A stretch of DNA of 37,695 nt from Alphaproteobacteria bacterium (GTDB lineage Bacteria > Pseudomonadota > Alphaproteobacteria > RF32 > CAG-239): assembly GCA_016288295.1 (NCBI GenBank), contig JAEEYV010000041.1, positions 1 through 37,695 of the forward strand, given 5' to 3'. Below, one piece after another: positions 8,935 to 17,370 of this stretch (the stretch's first letter is position 1; each line of letters starts with the position of its first letter). A program made the translations under genes and the position numbers. The notes under the pieces were generated by a model. It was given only the letters and a program-made list of their open reading frames with translations. It was not told where the DNA came from and searched no databases.

Positions 8935-9219
8935 ATGAACCAACTCCGCCTTATAAAAACAATTGTTTTTGTTTTTACATTTTTATTGATTCTCGGCAGC
9001 CTGACTTTAATCGGATTCTTCTATCATAAGACAATCCGACAGGATTCTCTTGCGCCATCAACAACCAATCTTCGACAATCCGCATCCTCTTCAATCAAAC
9101 AAATTGTAGCCGACAACGGATTGCTTTATATTTTGGTTACAAAAACTAACCAACCCGATAAAATTATTATATTCAACCCAAAGAAAAACAATATAGTTTC
9201 CAACCTTACTACATATTGA
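8935..9219 (+). CDS. Small membrane-anchored hypothetical protein
   Basis: N-terminal TM segment; aaggaa SD upstream of the ATG at 8935. Confidence 0.65.
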   Translation: MNQLRLIKTIVFVFTFLLILGSLTLIGFFYHKTIRQDSLAPSTTNLRQSASSSIKQIVADNGLLYILVTKTNQPDKIIIFNPKKNNIVSNLTTY

Positions 9220-9227
9220 GGATTGAA

Positions 9228-10115
9228 ATGAGCAAAAAAAACAATACCGTTAACGAAACACAAGGCACTAACCCAACTTCTTCTGAAGACGATTTCGACG
9301 CCTTGCTTGATCAGTTCATAAAAAACGAACTTTCTGATATAGAAGAAGAAAAAGAAAACACTCGTATTATGCTCAATGAGCCCGAACCGGCTCCTATCGA
9401 CAATGCTTCCGACGAAGAAGTTGCCGATCAGCTTGATATATCTGAACAAAAGCTCTATGCCGCCTATCGTAACTACGTTGATGCCATTAAAGCCATTGCT
9501 CAAACCCATGGCATTGAAACACCGGCCTTTCATATTAAAGCACAAGTTTTATATCCGAAATACACGCCTAGCCTGGGTAACCTCATAAGCATGGATGTTT
9601 TACAAGGTTGGGATGTCATGTTTGAGGCATTTCCAGAGGATATTGCCCAAATTCAGCCTAATGCTTCAGATGAAGATTTACTTGACTTTGCCGAACAACA
9701 TACTGATGAAAATTTGCAATTGAGTGTCGTTTCATATGTAGAAATCCTCTTTGAAATTGAAGGATGTGAAATCGAATATGAAAAAAGGATTCTTGACTTT
9801 GAGCGTCACAAAATCGAACAGGAAATTATGGAAGAACACAAACGCCGTGCCGAGCATGCTCGTCGCTATATTGAAGCCATCGAAAAAAAACATTTTCCTA
9901 TTAATGCAGAAAAACTTATCACCAACTATTTCAAAGTTGCAACCAAAGATCCTGAAGGCTCTTTTGAAGCTTTAACCACCAATCCGGCAATTTTTGCACC
10001 GATTGAAGTCGACAAAATAAAGCCTAAGTTCTTCGGCTTAATCAAGCCTTCTACCAATGCTGGAATGATGTATAATTATAAAATCGGTCAATTTTTGAAA
10101 AAATTGAAAGCATAA
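9228..10115 (+). CDS. Hypothetical acidic, largely helical soluble protein
   Basis: Long ORF; ATG at 9228 preferred over TTG at 9216; Glu/Asp-rich N-terminus, central charged coiled-coil-like stretch. Confidence 0.8.
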   Translation: MSKKNNTVNETQGTNPTSSEDDFDALLDQFIKNELSDIEEEKENTRIMLNEPEPAPIDNASDEEVADQLDISEQKLYAAYRNYVDAIKAIAQTHGIETPAFHIKAQVLYPKYTPSLGNLISMDVLQGWDVMFEAFPEDIAQIQPNASDEDLLDFAEQHTDENLQLSVVSYVEILFEIEGCEIEYEKRILDFERHKIEQEIMEEHKRRAEHARRYIEAIEKKHFPINAEKLITNYFKVATKDPEGSFEALTTNPAIFAPIEVDKIKPKFFGLIKPSTNAGMMYNYKIGQFLKKLKA

Positions 10116-10128
10116 GTTGCGAAAATTG

Positions 10129-10157
10129 TAGACAAAACCTTAAAATGATGCTATTAT
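10129..10157 (+). promoter_or_regulatory. Predicted sigma70-type promoter for the 10197-15832 operon
   Basis: TAGACA-17 nt-TATTAT, about 40 nt upstream of the ATG at 10197. Confidence 0.5.
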
Positions 10158-10196
10158 ACAAACAATAAATGAATTCTTACACATAGGGGAAAGAAA

Positions 10197-11771
10197 ATGG
10201 CAGAAAAAACAGAAACACTTTCAAAGAAAAAAGAGGATTATGTTACAAATGATCCTATGCCAAAGGATATATCATCACATGCAAAAGGTAATGCATCTGA
10301 CCCGTATGCCCACGAAACTGCACATGATCGTTCATCCTTCAAGGAAGATACTTCTACAATAACTGTTGAGCAATTTCACACGCCTGACGAACGCTTAAGA
10401 TATCTTGAAGTTGAACAAAGAAACCGCATGCTCACCCCTGGTGAGGCAGCAGAACTCAATGATCTTAAAAACAAAGCTCAAGGTTCATTAAAACAGAAAC
10501 CCGTAGGAGAAGCTTACAATAAAGATGATGATGAAACCAAACGTGAAAGCGGTAAAAACCTCATTGATTTTCTATATGAAAAATACTATGAAGCTTTCCT
10601 ATACAAATGTTGCGATTGGGGACGTGATATAGTCGCATGGGCAGGCGGAACACTAGGACACGGTATCTCTTCAGGTTACCGCTCAATTAGAGAACACCGA
10701 GGAGAAGTAAAAGCCAAAAATAAAAAAATCGCTGAAAGTAGAACCTTTGATAAGTGTTGCCAAGTCAGAAAAATACGTGATAAAAAAATAATGGATTTCT
10801 TTCAGCAACAAAGGGAGGAAATTCAAGCCTTTGCAACTCTTTGCAATGCAATCAGAAATGGCTCTCTACCTTCCAAAGACGAACTTATGGAGAAATTTAA
10901 AAACACCGTCATAGCCACCGGCAATCCTGAAGCAGATAAACAAATTGCACTAGTTGAAGTACTCTGTGAACAATATGCAAGTGGTGCTTCTAAAAAAGAA
11001 CGTTCATTCGCTAAAAAACAGTTGAAAGCCTTTGCTCATGATTTTTGCGAGCAACATGGTAAAAAGATGGAAAAAGAAAAGATGGCATTCTTAGCGGCAA
11101 ATGATCTCACTGCTGCCACAATTTTGAAACGTTTGGCTGAAAATACCGATTATGCTAACACTAGCGAAGATTTACAGCAGGCGTATAATAAACAATTGAA
11201 TACTGATAAAAGTGATATTTTTAATGCTGCCAGACACGAAATCAGTGGTATTTCTCCTCAAAAAACTATTTTAACAAAAATTTATGATCTTGCCGACAAA
11301 GCCTACAATTTCAGCCGTACAGAAGCAGAAGATGGGCGTTTTGTCGAACTCGGAGAAAAGGTCGTTAATAATCCTTACATACCGCGTTGCAATAAAGTAA
11401 TAAACAGTTTGATGGCAGATCCCAACAGTACAATCAAAACTAATCCTCAGGTTGATAATGAATACGCAAATAATGCAACTATATTTGAAAAAGACAAAAC
11501 ACAAAATCAGACACTAAGGGAAGCTGCACAAACCTATAGGGATTATGATGAATATATTGCTAATAAAGAGCAACGTCTTAATGAATATCGAGAGCAAAGA
11601 CTTCACCTACGACAGGAAGAACCAAATCGAAAACAAAAACTTCTGCGTAAAATCTCGCAGATAAGAAGTAATGTTCTTGCTAAAAAACAGCAGACCACGC
11701 CTCATACTAATCAGCAGGAATCTCCTACTGTTCAGTATGCCAAAGCAAAGGCAGTAGGTCATGGCTTATAA
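10197..11771 (+). CDS. Hypothetical charged protein (524 aa), first gene of the VirD4-like operon
   Basis: SD ggggaaag; Lys/Glu/Gln-rich; no family recognised; overlaps the next gene by 11 nt. Confidence 0.85.
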   Translation: MAEKTETLSKKKEDYVTNDPMPKDISSHAKGNASDPYAHETAHDRSSFKEDTSTITVEQFHTPDERLRYLEVEQRNRMLTPGEAAELNDLKNKAQGSLKQKPVGEAYNKDDDETKRESGKNLIDFLYEKYYEAFLYKCCDWGRDIVAWAGGTLGHGISSGYRSIREHRGEVKAKNKKIAESRTFDKCCQVRKIRDKKIMDFFQQQREEIQAFATLCNAIRNGSLPSKDELMEKFKNTVIATGNPEADKQIALVEVLCEQYASGASKKERSFAKKQLKAFAHDFCEQHGKKMEKEKMAFLAANDLTAATILKRLAENTDYANTSEDLQQAYNKQLNTDKSDIFNAARHEISGISPQKTILTKIYDLADKAYNFSRTEAEDGRFVELGEKVVNNPYIPRCNKVINSLMADPNSTIKTNPQVDNEYANNATIFEKDKTQNQTLREAAQTYRDYDEYIANKEQRLNEYREQRLHLRQEEPNRKQKLLRKISQIRSNVLAKKQQTTPHTNQQESPTVQYAKAKAVGHGL

Positions 11772-12282
11772 AAAGATTTTGCGCTTTATACGTTTTTGCT
11801 TTATCAGCGTTGTCTGGACAATACTGTATTTCAGTATTGTCCGCATTTTGTTAAAAAGCATCTGGAAATTTGATATTTTTAAGAAAGTATATTGGGAAAA
11901 AATTTCCGAATTTTGGGAAGAAGGCGGTGTCATCAATTCTTTTCAGGAATACACTTTTCTCGCCATGTTAATTGCCATCATTCCCTTATGGTTATGGGGG
12001 TGGAAAAAAGCTAATCAACTTTCAGTTGCCAAAATCATCTTTTTCCCAATCTTTTGGTACAACAGCTACCAAGAACGCAAGTATTCTAAGGCTCCTAAAA
12101 ATATTACCCTAAAGAATATGGGAGGAGGAACCGCCAAACGTTCTCCTCAACAGGTAATGGATGACTTGATTGCGAGTCGTATGCCCAAAGGAAAAGATAA
12201 AAAAGATTTGAATTCAAATAAAATTCGTAGTAACTTTGAAGAAAAGAGTCGGGACTTTCATCAAAAAGCCGACGAACAATAG
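11761..12282 (+). CDS. Membrane protein (173 aa), paralogue A in the VirD4-like operon
   Basis: About two TM segments; VRILLKSIWKFD and IPLWLWGW shared with the next gene. Confidence 0.8.
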   Translation: MAYKKILRFIRFCFISVVWTILYFSIVRILLKSIWKFDIFKKVYWEKISEFWEEGGVINSFQEYTFLAMLIAIIPLWLWGWKKANQLSVAKIIFFPIFWYNSYQERKYSKAPKNITLKNMGGGTAKRSPQQVMDDLIASRMPKGKDKKDLNSNKIRSNFEEKSRDFHQKADEQ

Positions 12283-12294
12283 TAGGAGAAGTGC

Positions 12295-13635
12295 TTGAAA
12301 CCCTTACTGATATTGGCCAGGATTGTTATTGTAGGGCTTATCTGGAGTGTTTTCTTTATGGAAAGCATCAGGGTTATTTTGCTACGCAATTGGCACTTTG
12401 ACATGTTAAACCCTGACCACTGGCGGTATGCATGGGATTTATGGTCTACATCATGGGTCATTTCCGAACCTAAAGAATGGGCCTTTGTCCTCATCATCAT
12501 ATCATTCATTCCGTTATGGCTCACTGGTTGGATTGCCTTAAGCCTTGTTTCTTGGGGAAAACTTCTTTGGTTTATCATTTCTCTACCGTGGAAATTGTTC
12601 CGAAACTTCTTCTACAAACCGGTTAAAATTATCACCACCAACACCGGTGTAACTCCTATCAAACGTAAGCAATCATACAAGGAAATTCGACCCCGCGCTT
12701 TACGCGGAACTCCACCTCCTGTTGAACAGACGACTTTGATTACTCCTCAGCCGACACTAAACTCTGCCCAGTCTGCTCAAATTATCCGTAGCCCGATTTT
12801 ATCATCGACTTCTGCGCCGGCACAACCATCCACCCCTACTCCATCATCTACCCCGGCAAAATTTGAGCATGCCTTGTTCAAATTTGACGATGATAGCGAT
12901 GATATAGATTTTGACATTGACTCATTTGACGTTAATCCAACGCCTAAACCGCAAAAAACTTATACATCTTCTCGCAAAACTTACGATGAAGATGACGAGC
13001 TTCCTTCCAGTAAAAATGAAAGAAGAGAACGCAACTCCCGCGATTATCAACGTACCGATAAGGACGAATTCCAAGTTTCACGTTCCTCCTCAAAGTCAAA
13101 AGATAACACCAACAACAATCAATCATCTAAATCACCTAGTGGTTCATGTATTGATATTATTCGCCAAAAAGGTTATGAAGTTATCAGCCGTGTTTCGGTT
13201 AAAAATACTATTATTGATTATGTCGCCGTTTCGGCCAACCGCATCTGTTTGTGCATGCTTGACCGCGAACCCGGAGATTGGTTAGCTGATGAAGAACGTT
13301 TCAATGATGAAGAGCCTTTATGGTTTTCTGAAAACTCACATCGCATTTCGCCGGTACGCAAGATTTCTTTAGCTCGTGAAACCGTTTCTGACGTTTTAGA
13401 TGCCGCTGATATGCATTTTGCGATTATACCGTTTGTTATTGTACAAATTGGCAACATCATTAATGCTGAAGACATGTTTGAAATTTGGGAAGAACAACAG
13501 GTTAATGTTACACGTATTGATCGTGGTACACCAAAAGAAATGCGATTGTTTGCCCGGGCTCTTCCTAATGCGGACAAGCCGATTGCCCCCGGCAAACTTG
13601 ACAAATTGATTAATATTCTTAACTCTATAAAGTAA
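12295..13635 (+). CDS. Membrane protein (446 aa), paralogue B, with low-complexity linker and C-terminal globular domain
   Basis: TTG start with taggagaa SD; IPLWLTGW motif; Pro/Ser/Thr and Asp-rich linker; C-terminal domain from about SCIDIIRQKGYEVI. Confidence 0.8.
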   Translation: MKPLLILARIVIVGLIWSVFFMESIRVILLRNWHFDMLNPDHWRYAWDLWSTSWVISEPKEWAFVLIIISFIPLWLTGWIALSLVSWGKLLWFIISLPWKLFRNFFYKPVKIITTNTGVTPIKRKQSYKEIRPRALRGTPPPVEQTTLITPQPTLNSAQSAQIIRSPILSSTSAPAQPSTPTPSSTPAKFEHALFKFDDDSDDIDFDIDSFDVNPTPKPQKTYTSSRKTYDEDDELPSSKNERRERNSRDYQRTDKDEFQVSRSSSKSKDNTNNNQSSKSPSGSCIDIIRQKGYEVISRVSVKNTIIDYVAVSANRICLCMLDREPGDWLADEERFNDEEPLWFSENSHRISPVRKISLARETVSDVLDAADMHFAIIPFVIVQIGNIINAEDMFEIWEEQQVNVTRIDRGTPKEMRLFARALPNADKPIAPGKLDKLINILNSIK

Positions 13636-13654
13636 ACAAAGGAAATTGAATAAT

Positions 13655-15832
13655 ATGAAAAAACGCGGAGAAGAATGGGAAGAATACGACCACGCTGTCC
13701 AATGGATGGCTTTGACCGTAATCATTACCCTTTTAGTTACGATTCTTTTAGCTGCTTTATCTTTGCCTCTTGGTTATCTTATTGGTAGTGGAGTATCAAA
13801 AGAATCCATGACCAATGTTGGCAAATTCTTAGCTACGATTGTTGGAAATCCTGCATATCTTTTCCACCAATATGGACGTTGGTTTCATCAAATTTCTAAC
13901 CATCAAGGCAATTTTAACGTCGGACTATGGTTACCGATATTACCAATACTAACCCTTCCGATAGGTTTGATTGTCGGAGCCATATCTAACCCATACCGTT
14001 TTCAGTCAAACATTCACGGTTCCGGTCGTATGGCTACTCTAAAAGATATTAAGGCAATGAAACTGCTGGACGGCTTTTGCATGGTTGTCGGCAAATATAA
14101 GGGCTACTACCTGAAACTGCCTGAAACTTTATCCACACTTTGTTGCGCACCTCCGGGAACTGGTAAAACCGCCGGTGTTGTAATTCCTACAATTTTTAAC
14201 TCCAAAGGAATGAGTTTAATTATTAACGACCCTAAACCGGAATTATGTTACAGCACTTCCGGCGCACGCGCAAAAGAAGGTCCGGTCTTTATTATCAACT
14301 GGGGTGCAGAAGATAAACCTGAAGAAGGCCTTTATTACCCGAGTTGGAATCCGTTGTCTCCATCATGTATCCCGATGGCAGGACCGGCTCGTGATATGTA
14401 CATCGACTCCATGTGCAACATTTTGGTTGAAGACCCTAAAGGCGGTGCCGATCCGCACTGGTCACAAACGGGGCGTGCAGCCTTAACCGGTTTTATTCAC
14501 TTTATCGCTTCTAAATGCGAAAAAGCTCGCGCTAATGACTATTTTATCAGCCGCATTTATGAAGGAAAGCTTGACGCAGAAGACCGCCACGTTCTTGAAG
14601 GATATTACGAAGATATCAAAATGCACAATCCGGCAGCCATAAGAGCTATAACCGATCTACGCAACAACAATTTAACAGTTGAAAATTATGTCCCGATTGG
14701 CACATGGGATTTATTACCTGAAAAATGGGTTGGACGTGAAGCTTGTATTGCTATGATTATGGAATGGCTAACCGAAGCTCAAATCAAACAAGGACAGGAA
14801 ATTCGTCGCCGTATGGATGAAGGTGATCAAATGGCCGCCATGGCCGACCCAATGCGCGATTTGCTAGAGGCCGCTATTGAAGAAGCCCGTAAATATGGAT
14901 ATACTCAACGTGCTTATACAGAGCTTTCGTCCTTAAGTAACATGCCGGACAAAGAACGTGGTTCCGTAATGTCAACCGCATTTGCCGGTATTAACGTGTT
15001 TAAAAACTCTGCCGTTGTTGCTCGTACCAGTTTTTCTGATATTCAATTCAAAGATTTACGTGGCATGAAAGACCCAATTACCGGCGCATGGAAACCTATT
15101 TCGGTTTATCTGTCGGTTAATCAGGTTGATGCCAGAGCATTAGGTGTTATTAACGGTATTTTTATTGAATTAATGTCCTCTTATCTTATTTCTAACCCAC
15201 CAAACTATGTCAATCCTTCTGATGGCAAAATGGGACCATTCCCAACAATGTTTGTTTTGGACGAGTTTCCGCAAATGCCTAAGCTAAAAGCCATTATTGA
15301 CGGACCGGCTGTCGGTCGTGGTCAAAAAGTAGCTTACTTGCTTATTGGACAAGATTTAGGACAAATCTCCGGTAAATATGGAAAAGATGATTTGGAAACT
15401 GTTATTTCTACAACTGCTTGTAAAGTCATATTATCACAAAACAACGAGCAAACTGCACAACGTTTTTCAAAAATGGTCGGCAACAAAACCGTTCAGACCA
15501 CATCTTTTTCAAAACAAGAAGGTTTTGCAGCTAAAGGAGCTAATCCTTTCGCTAAAAACACCACTTATTCTCTGCAGGGTGTCTCCGTTATTACGACCTC
15601 TCAATTGTTGAGTTTACCTCAACTTAAACAGGTGGTTTTGATGCAAAGTAATATTGATCACCCGATTATGGCTGATTCTCCCAGATGGTATCTTGACCCC
15701 AAAATGAAAGCTCTGGCCAAGATACCTCCGGCTCCAAATGTTCCGGAGTGGATTGTGGCGCAGCGTGAAGACATCAATGATAACATGTTAGAAAAACTCG
15801 GTCTTGCCGATTCTGAAAATACAGCATCTTAG
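13655..15832 (+). CDS. VirD4/TraG-like type IV secretion coupling ATPase
   Basis: Two N-terminal TM segments; GSGRMATLKDI; Walker A APPGTGKTAGVVIPT; NDPKPEL; Walker B TMFVLDEFPQMPKL. ATG at 13655 with SD aaagga. Confidence 0.9.
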   Translation: MKKRGEEWEEYDHAVQWMALTVIITLLVTILLAALSLPLGYLIGSGVSKESMTNVGKFLATIVGNPAYLFHQYGRWFHQISNHQGNFNVGLWLPILPILTLPIGLIVGAISNPYRFQSNIHGSGRMATLKDIKAMKLLDGFCMVVGKYKGYYLKLPETLSTLCCAPPGTGKTAGVVIPTIFNSKGMSLIINDPKPELCYSTSGARAKEGPVFIINWGAEDKPEEGLYYPSWNPLSPSCIPMAGPARDMYIDSMCNILVEDPKGGADPHWSQTGRAALTGFIHFIASKCEKARANDYFISRIYEGKLDAEDRHVLEGYYEDIKMHNPAAIRAITDLRNNNLTVENYVPIGTWDLLPEKWVGREACIAMIMEWLTEAQIKQGQEIRRRMDEGDQMAAMADPMRDLLEAAIEEARKYGYTQRAYTELSSLSNMPDKERGSVMSTAFAGINVFKNSAVVARTSFSDIQFKDLRGMKDPITGAWKPISVYLSVNQVDARALGVINGIFIELMSSYLISNPPNYVNPSDGKMGPFPTMFVLDEFPQMPKLKAIIDGPAVGRGQKVAYLLIGQDLGQISGKYGKDDLETVISTTACKVILSQNNEQTAQRFSKMVGNKTVQTTSFSKQEGFAAKGANPFAKNTTYSLQGVSVITTSQLLSLPQLKQVVLMQSNIDHPIMADSPRWYLDPKMKALAKIPPAPNVPEWIVAQREDINDNMLEKLGLADSENTAS

Positions 15833-16107
15833 TCGTATATTTCATCAATAAGATTGAGTATTTTATAGCACTTATCATCAACAAGAGAATAATATATTGA
15901 TTGAGCCGAGCGACGGGTTGAAACGATTCCCGTCGCTCTTAATATTGCTAAATGTTGCGACAATGCTGACTGGCTTATTTTCATAATTTTTTCCAACTCA
16001 CTCACTCTTTTTTCTTTTTTGCGTAAATTATAGACTATCTCAAGACGCTTACTGTTTCCCAAAGATTTCAAAATTTTAGCCCCCTGAACAATCTTTTTAA
16101 TTTTCAT
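15829..16107 (-). CDS. ArsR/SmtB-family winged-helix regulator
   Basis: 92 aa; VSELEKIMKISQSALSQHLAILRATGIVSTRR HTH; stop overlaps the virD4-like stop convergently. Confidence 0.85.
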   Translation of the reverse strand: MKIKKIVQGAKILKSLGNSKRLEIVYNLRKKEKRVSELEKIMKISQSALSQHLAILRATGIVSTRRSAQSIYYSLVDDKCYKILNLIDEIYD

Positions 16108-16164
16108 ATTTCTCTCCGTATTTTATTGATTAGGCATTTATAAAATATACATTGGTATTGAAAT

Positions 16165-16183
16165 TTAAAGATTATGACTTTAA
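16165..16183. promoter_or_regulatory. Candidate operator between arsR-like gene and xseB
   Basis: TTAAAG-7 nt-CTTTAA inverted repeat in a divergent intergenic region. Confidence 0.3.
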
Positions 16184-16212
16184 TATCATTATCAAATTAT
16201 GGGAGACAACTA

Positions 16213-16464
16213 ATGCCAGAAAAGAAAATATCTGATTTAAGTTTTGAAGAAGCCCTTACCAAGCTTGAAAATTTGGTAAGAGAACTTGAGGCCGGCAAAA
16301 TAAAACTTGATGACGCTGTATCATCATATGAACAAGCAGTTGCGCTCAAAAAACTATGCGAAAAAAAATTAAATGATGCCAAATTAAAAATTGAAAAAAT
16401 CGAAACCAAAAAAAACGGATCATCCGTTTTAACCCCTTTGGATAAGATGGATAATAATGACTGA
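16213..16464 (+). CDS. xseB: Exodeoxyribonuclease VII small subunit
   Basis: LSFEEALTKLENLVRELEAGKIKLDDAVSSYEQAVALKKLCEKKLNDAKLKIEKI. Confidence 0.95.
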   Translation: MPEKKISDLSFEEALTKLENLVRELEAGKIKLDDAVSSYEQAVALKKLCEKKLNDAKLKIEKIETKKNGSSVLTPLDKMDNND

Positions 16465-17359
16465 TTTTACAGAAACATTAAAAAACTTTTCGCAACGCTT
16501 CAATCAGGAAATTTCTCGCTTTTTTATTTTTCCGACGGGCGATGAAAAAAGAGTATGTGAAGCCATGCACTACTCCCTTAGTCGCGGAGGGAAAAGGCTA
16601 CGCCCGTTTCTGGTTTATGAAACCGCCAACCTTTTCGGCATACCTTTTGAACAATCAATTAACGTTGGCATGGCATTGGAAATGCTCCATACATACTCAC
16701 TTATCCATGATGATTTGCCCGCAATGGATAATGATGATTTGCGCCGTGGATTTCCGACCTGCCACAAACAATTTGATGAAGCAACGGCAATTATTGCCGG
16801 AGATGGTCTGCTCACTTATGCTTTTGAAATAATGAGTTATCCTCAAACCGCCACAGATCCTGCCACTCGCTGCCGCTTAATTGAAATGTTAGCACGAGCT
16901 GCCGGACCTTTCGATGGCATGGTTGCAGGACAAATGCTTGATCTTATTGCATCCACTTATAATCTGCAACATCAAGACTCTGAAAACATCATTAAACATA
17001 TTGAAGAGATGAAGACCGGACGCCTGCTCAGCTATGCTGTTGAAGCCGGCGCTGTACTGGGACAATCATCTGCTGAACAATTTGAAAACTTGACCAATTA
17101 TTCTCGCAAAATCGGTATTGCTTTCCAAATTATCGACGATATTCTCGATGCCACCGGCAACGAGCAACTTGTCGGCAAAACTTTACATAAAGACACAGAC
17201 CAAAACAAGCTCACCTTTGTTAATCTTTATGGATTGGATATGGCAAAACAAATTGCTACCGAATTAATCAACGGCGCAATTAAAGATTTATCATCTTTCA
17301 ATAACAAAGCCGATAACCTTTGCCGTTTGGCTTATTATATAATTGAGCGCAACCATTAA
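16457..17359 (+). CDS. ispA: Farnesyl/geranyl diphosphate synthase
   Basis: Motifs DDLPAMDNDDLRRG and IIDDILD; overlaps xseB. Confidence 0.95.
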   Translation: MTDFTETLKNFSQRFNQEISRFFIFPTGDEKRVCEAMHYSLSRGGKRLRPFLVYETANLFGIPFEQSINVGMALEMLHTYSLIHDDLPAMDNDDLRRGFPTCHKQFDEATAIIAGDGLLTYAFEIMSYPQTATDPATRCRLIEMLARAAGPFDGMVAGQMLDLIASTYNLQHQDSENIIKHIEEMKTGRLLSYAVEAGAVLGQSSAEQFENLTNYSRKIGIAFQIIDDILDATGNEQLVGKTLHKDTDQNKLTFVNLYGLDMAKQIATELINGAIKDLSSFNNKADNLCRLAYYIIERNH

Positions 17360-17370
17360 GGAGATTTTAT

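Noticed and set aside
12261-13725. Minus-strand and alternative-frame ORFs over the 446-aa membrane protein gene
   Set aside because: Overlap a better-supported frame with SD, TM segments and paralogue match.
10129-15832. Calling the operon an integrative conjugative element or prophage
   Set aside because: No integrase, relaxase, att-like repeats or phage structural genes in the window.
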